From: JBBRSC01 sp038245795
Lineage (GTDB): Bacteria; Actinomycetota; Acidimicrobiia; Acidimicrobiales; Microtrichaceae
NCBI GenBank assembly: GCA_038245795.1
Contig: JBBRSC010000181.1
Coordinates: forward strand, 1 to 6,940
Length of the DNA stretch: 6,940 bases
Direction: 5' to 3'
The notes under the pieces were generated by a model, which did not search any database, was not told where the DNA came from, and worked only from the letters and a program-made list of their open reading frames with translations. The translations under genes and the position numbers were made by a program. Below are positions 5,306 to 6,940 of this stretch, piece by piece; position 1 is the first letter of the stretch, and every line of letters starts with the position of its first letter.

Positions 5306-5989
5306 ATGCCCGAAGCAGCTACACCGTCCGTTGGCCTGGCCGTCGCCCACCTGTTCTGGAAGCTCGGCCCGTTGACCGATCGCGACGCGGTTCTGGCGGC
5401 GCTGAAGGATGCGGCGACCGACGGCGATCAGGTGGTGACGGCGGCGATGCTCGGCCACAAGGCTGATGTGTGCACGATGGTTCTGAGCAAGGACCAGTGG
5501 AAGCTTCGTCGGGTCCAGACGGCGCTGGCATTGGCCGGTCTCGATCTGGTCGACAGCTATGTGTCGATGACCGAGATCTCGGAGTACGCCCAAGGTGTAC
5601 CCGAAGAAATGCGCAATATGCGTCTCTACCCGGAGCTGCCGCCGGTGGGGAAACAGGCGTTCTGCTTCTACCCGATGTCGAAGAAGCGGGAGGGTGACGC
5701 CAACTGGTTCACGCTCCCCTTCGAGCAACGCAAGGAGATCATGTACGCCCACGGTGCGTCGGGTCGCCAATTCGCCGGCCGGGTCACCCAAGTGATCACG
5801 GGTTCCACCGGTACCGACGACTACGAGTGGGGCGTCACCCTGTTCTGTGTGAATCCTGATGACATCAAGGACGTCGTCTACACGATGCGTTTCGATGAGG
5901 GCTCGGCGATCTACGCAGAATTCGGACCGTTCTACGTCGGGATGGTTGCCGAACCCGAGGTGGTGCTGACCGAGGTCGGCCTCAGCTGA
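5306..5989 (+). CDS. hemQ: Coproheme decarboxylase HemQ/ChdC (chlorite dismutase family)
   Basis: A 227-residue protein of the chlorite dismutase superfamily. HemQ/ChdC oxidatively removes two carboxyl groups from coproheme III, using hydrogen peroxide, to give heme b; it is the last step of the coproporphyrin-dependent heme pathway of monoderm bacteria and acts in the cytosol. The motif YPMSKKR contains the catalytic tyrosine (Tyr122). NWFTLPFEQRKEIMYAHG holds the likely proximal heme ligand His149. TQVITGSTGTDDYEWGVTLF places Gln162 thirteen residues after that histidine, the distance seen for the distal glutamine of Bacillota enzymes. The end block is VYTMRFDEGSAIYAEFGPFYVG. True chlorite dismutases need a distal arginine, and none is seen at the Gln162 position. 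No other heme genes are in the window. The frame ends 9 bases before the convergent neighbour's stop. Confidence 0.95.
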   Translation: MPEAATPSVGLAVAHLFWKLGPLTDRDAVLAALKDAATDGDQVVTAAMLGHKADVCTMVLSKDQWKLRRVQTALALAGLDLVDSYVSMTEISEYAQGVPEEMRNMRLYPELPPVGKQAFCFYPMSKKREGDANWFTLPFEQRKEIMYAHGASGRQFAGRVTQVITGSTGTDDYEWGVTLFCVNPDDIKDVVYTMRFDEGSAIYAEFGPFYVGMVAEPEVVLTEVGLS

Positions 5990-5998
5990 GTCGGGTTG

Positions 5999-6940
5999 TC
6001 ACGGAACCGCCAAGCCCGGGCCGAGGTTCCCCACATACCATGGCGGTTTCGTGGTGATCGAACCCGCTGCGAAGAGGCCGTCGAAGATTCGAGACAACGA
6101 GGGATCGTCGCCGATGAACACCAACGAGTCCGCAACACCGCCTTTGATGGCGGCGACCACATCGTTGTAGTCGGCCGCGTTGGCATCGAAGAGCACGGTG
6201 GCTGTGGCCCCACCGCCGAGTCGTTTGAGCCCGCTCGCAACCTGCAGTCCGAAGAGCTGGCCATACAGATCGCGTTCGACGACCAGGATCGGCTTGAGGA
6301 ATCCGTCGGCGGCCACCACCTCGGCCAACACCTGGCCCTGGAGCGCATCAGAGGGTGCATCACGGAAGAACAATCCGCGAGTGTCCTTCACGATCGTTTC
6401 GGCGGTGGCGGACGAGGAGAACAGGATCACGCCCGCCGCCAACACCCGCTCGGCGATCGAGGCCGTCATCAGCGATGAGCCGGCGCCGAGGATGGCATCG
6501 ACTCCCTTCGACAACGCCGTCGTGACCGCAGATTCGCTCACCGGACCGGGGGCTTCGCCGGAATCCAGGTCGACCGTTTCGATCGGATCGCCGAGGACGC
6601 CGCCAGCACCATTGATCTCAGCGATTGCCAATTGGATTCCGGCCCGCTGCGCCCGCCCGAGCTCAACATCCGGACCAGACCTCGGAAGGATGATTCCGAG
6701 TTTCAAGATACCGTCGGCAGGAGGCCCGGTGGTCGGGTCGGCAATGGTTGGTGCGGTCGCCGCTGCGAGATCAGCGCTCCGAGCGGACCGAACCGAGAGC
6801 TGATCGAGGGCGCCATTGGCGGCGAACCGCATTACGCCGTAGCGGGCTTCGCCGGGCTCCCCTGACGGCAGCATGTCGATCGCGCCACTCTGGCCGGCGT
6901 AGTCGAGGGGTGTACCCGAGTCGGTCAGCACGCGACACTG
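5999..6940 (-). CDS. ABC-type substrate-binding protein (periplasmic binding protein type 1), partial, two domains
   Basis: The frame is open to the right edge, so the N-terminus is missing; 313 codons plus stop are visible. Counting from the edge, residues 1-50 (QCRVLTDSG, then DYAGQSGAIDML, Gly-Glu-Pro-Gly, RYGVMRF) look like the C-terminal end of a type 1 periplasmic binding domain of the branched-chain amino acid group. A stretch rich in Ala, Pro and Thr (about 51-75) links to a fresh domain start: LKLGIILPRSG, LAIAEINGAGGVLGDPIE, DAILGAGSSLMT, AGVILFSSSATAE, FFRDAPSDALQGQVLAE, YGQLFGLQVASGLKRLG. So the protein appears to carry two such domains in tandem. The second ends at WYVGNLGPGLAVP, about 240 residues in, where a full domain has around 340, so its last third is absent. 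Such proteins normally act as exported lipoproteins that bind solutes for an ABC importer; the export signal would lie outside the window and no transporter genes are visible. Confidence 0.85.
   Translation of the reverse strand, partial: QCRVLTDSGTPLDYAGQSGAIDMLPSGEPGEARYGVMRFAANGALDQLSVRSARSADLAAATAPTIADPTTGPPADGILKLGIILPRSGPDVELGRAQRAGIQLAIAEINGAGGVLGDPIETVDLDSGEAPGPVSESAVTTALSKGVDAILGAGSSLMTASIAERVLAAGVILFSSSATAETIVKDTRGLFFRDAPSDALQGQVLAEVVAADGFLKPILVVERDLYGQLFGLQVASGLKRLGGGATATVLFDANAADYNDVVAAIKGGVADSLVFIGDDPSLSRIFDGLFAAGSITTKPPWYVGNLGPGLAVP

Noticed and set aside
3908..5791. A 627-codon open frame on the minus strand across fdhD, the PIG-L gene and hemQ
   Set aside because: It lies antisense to three well-recognised genes and its translation is rich in Arg, His and Pro with no domain pattern. 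Long antisense frames are expected in high-GC DNA.
5981..5990. Ten-base palindrome CTCAGCTGAG at the end of hemQ
   Set aside because: It lies mostly within coding sequence, has no loop or T-run, and a palindrome of this size is expected by chance in several kilobases. I see no second copy.

Overview
This window looks like a stretch of chromosome from a high-GC actinobacterium. The CysO-like sulfur carrier, the GroEL of actinobacterial type behind tandem CIRCE operators, the FdhD type and several apparently leaderless genes all fit. An Acidimicrobiia (Ilumatobacter-like) source is my best guess, but it rests on overall impression, not on a search. Coding density is high. The longest gene-free stretch is the 188 bases between the oxidoreductase and groEL, which is filled by a promoter and the two CIRCE operators. 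I see no tRNA, rRNA, insertion sequence, CRISPR array or phage gene.

Layout, left to right. A small MoaD/ThiS-fold sulfur carrier (23-298, +) converges on an FAD-dependent oxidoreductase (312-1757, -). The oxidoreductase diverges from groEL (1946-3571, +), whose upstream region carries one perfect and one degenerate CIRCE (HrcA operator). Two hairpins follow groEL, the second a strong GC-rich terminator-like structure. Then come fdhD (3690-4472, +), a PIG-L family zinc deacetylase (4514-5239, +) and a chlorite-dismutase-family protein that reads as coproheme decarboxylase HemQ/ChdC (5306-5989, +). HemQ converges, with 9 bases between, on a substrate-binding protein of the branched-chain amino acid type (5999 to beyond the right edge, -).

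The genes do not form one obvious pathway. They look like separately controlled housekeeping genes: chaperonin (heat-shock repressed), molybdenum enzyme maturation, heme synthesis, sulfur carrier, solute uptake. The clearest regulatory pattern is that three genes (oxidoreductase, PIG-L, hemQ) each have a TANNNT -10 hexamer ending exactly 6 bases before the start codon and no Shine-Dalgarno sequence. This places transcription start at the start codon. In contrast the CysO-like gene, groEL and fdhD have recognisable ribosome binding sites.

I did not find a convincing undescribed multi-gene system. The points most worth following are the shared leaderless promoter motif, the two-domain substrate-binding protein whose second domain stops early, and the HemQ, which has Bacillota-like motifs although the genome looks actinobacterial.
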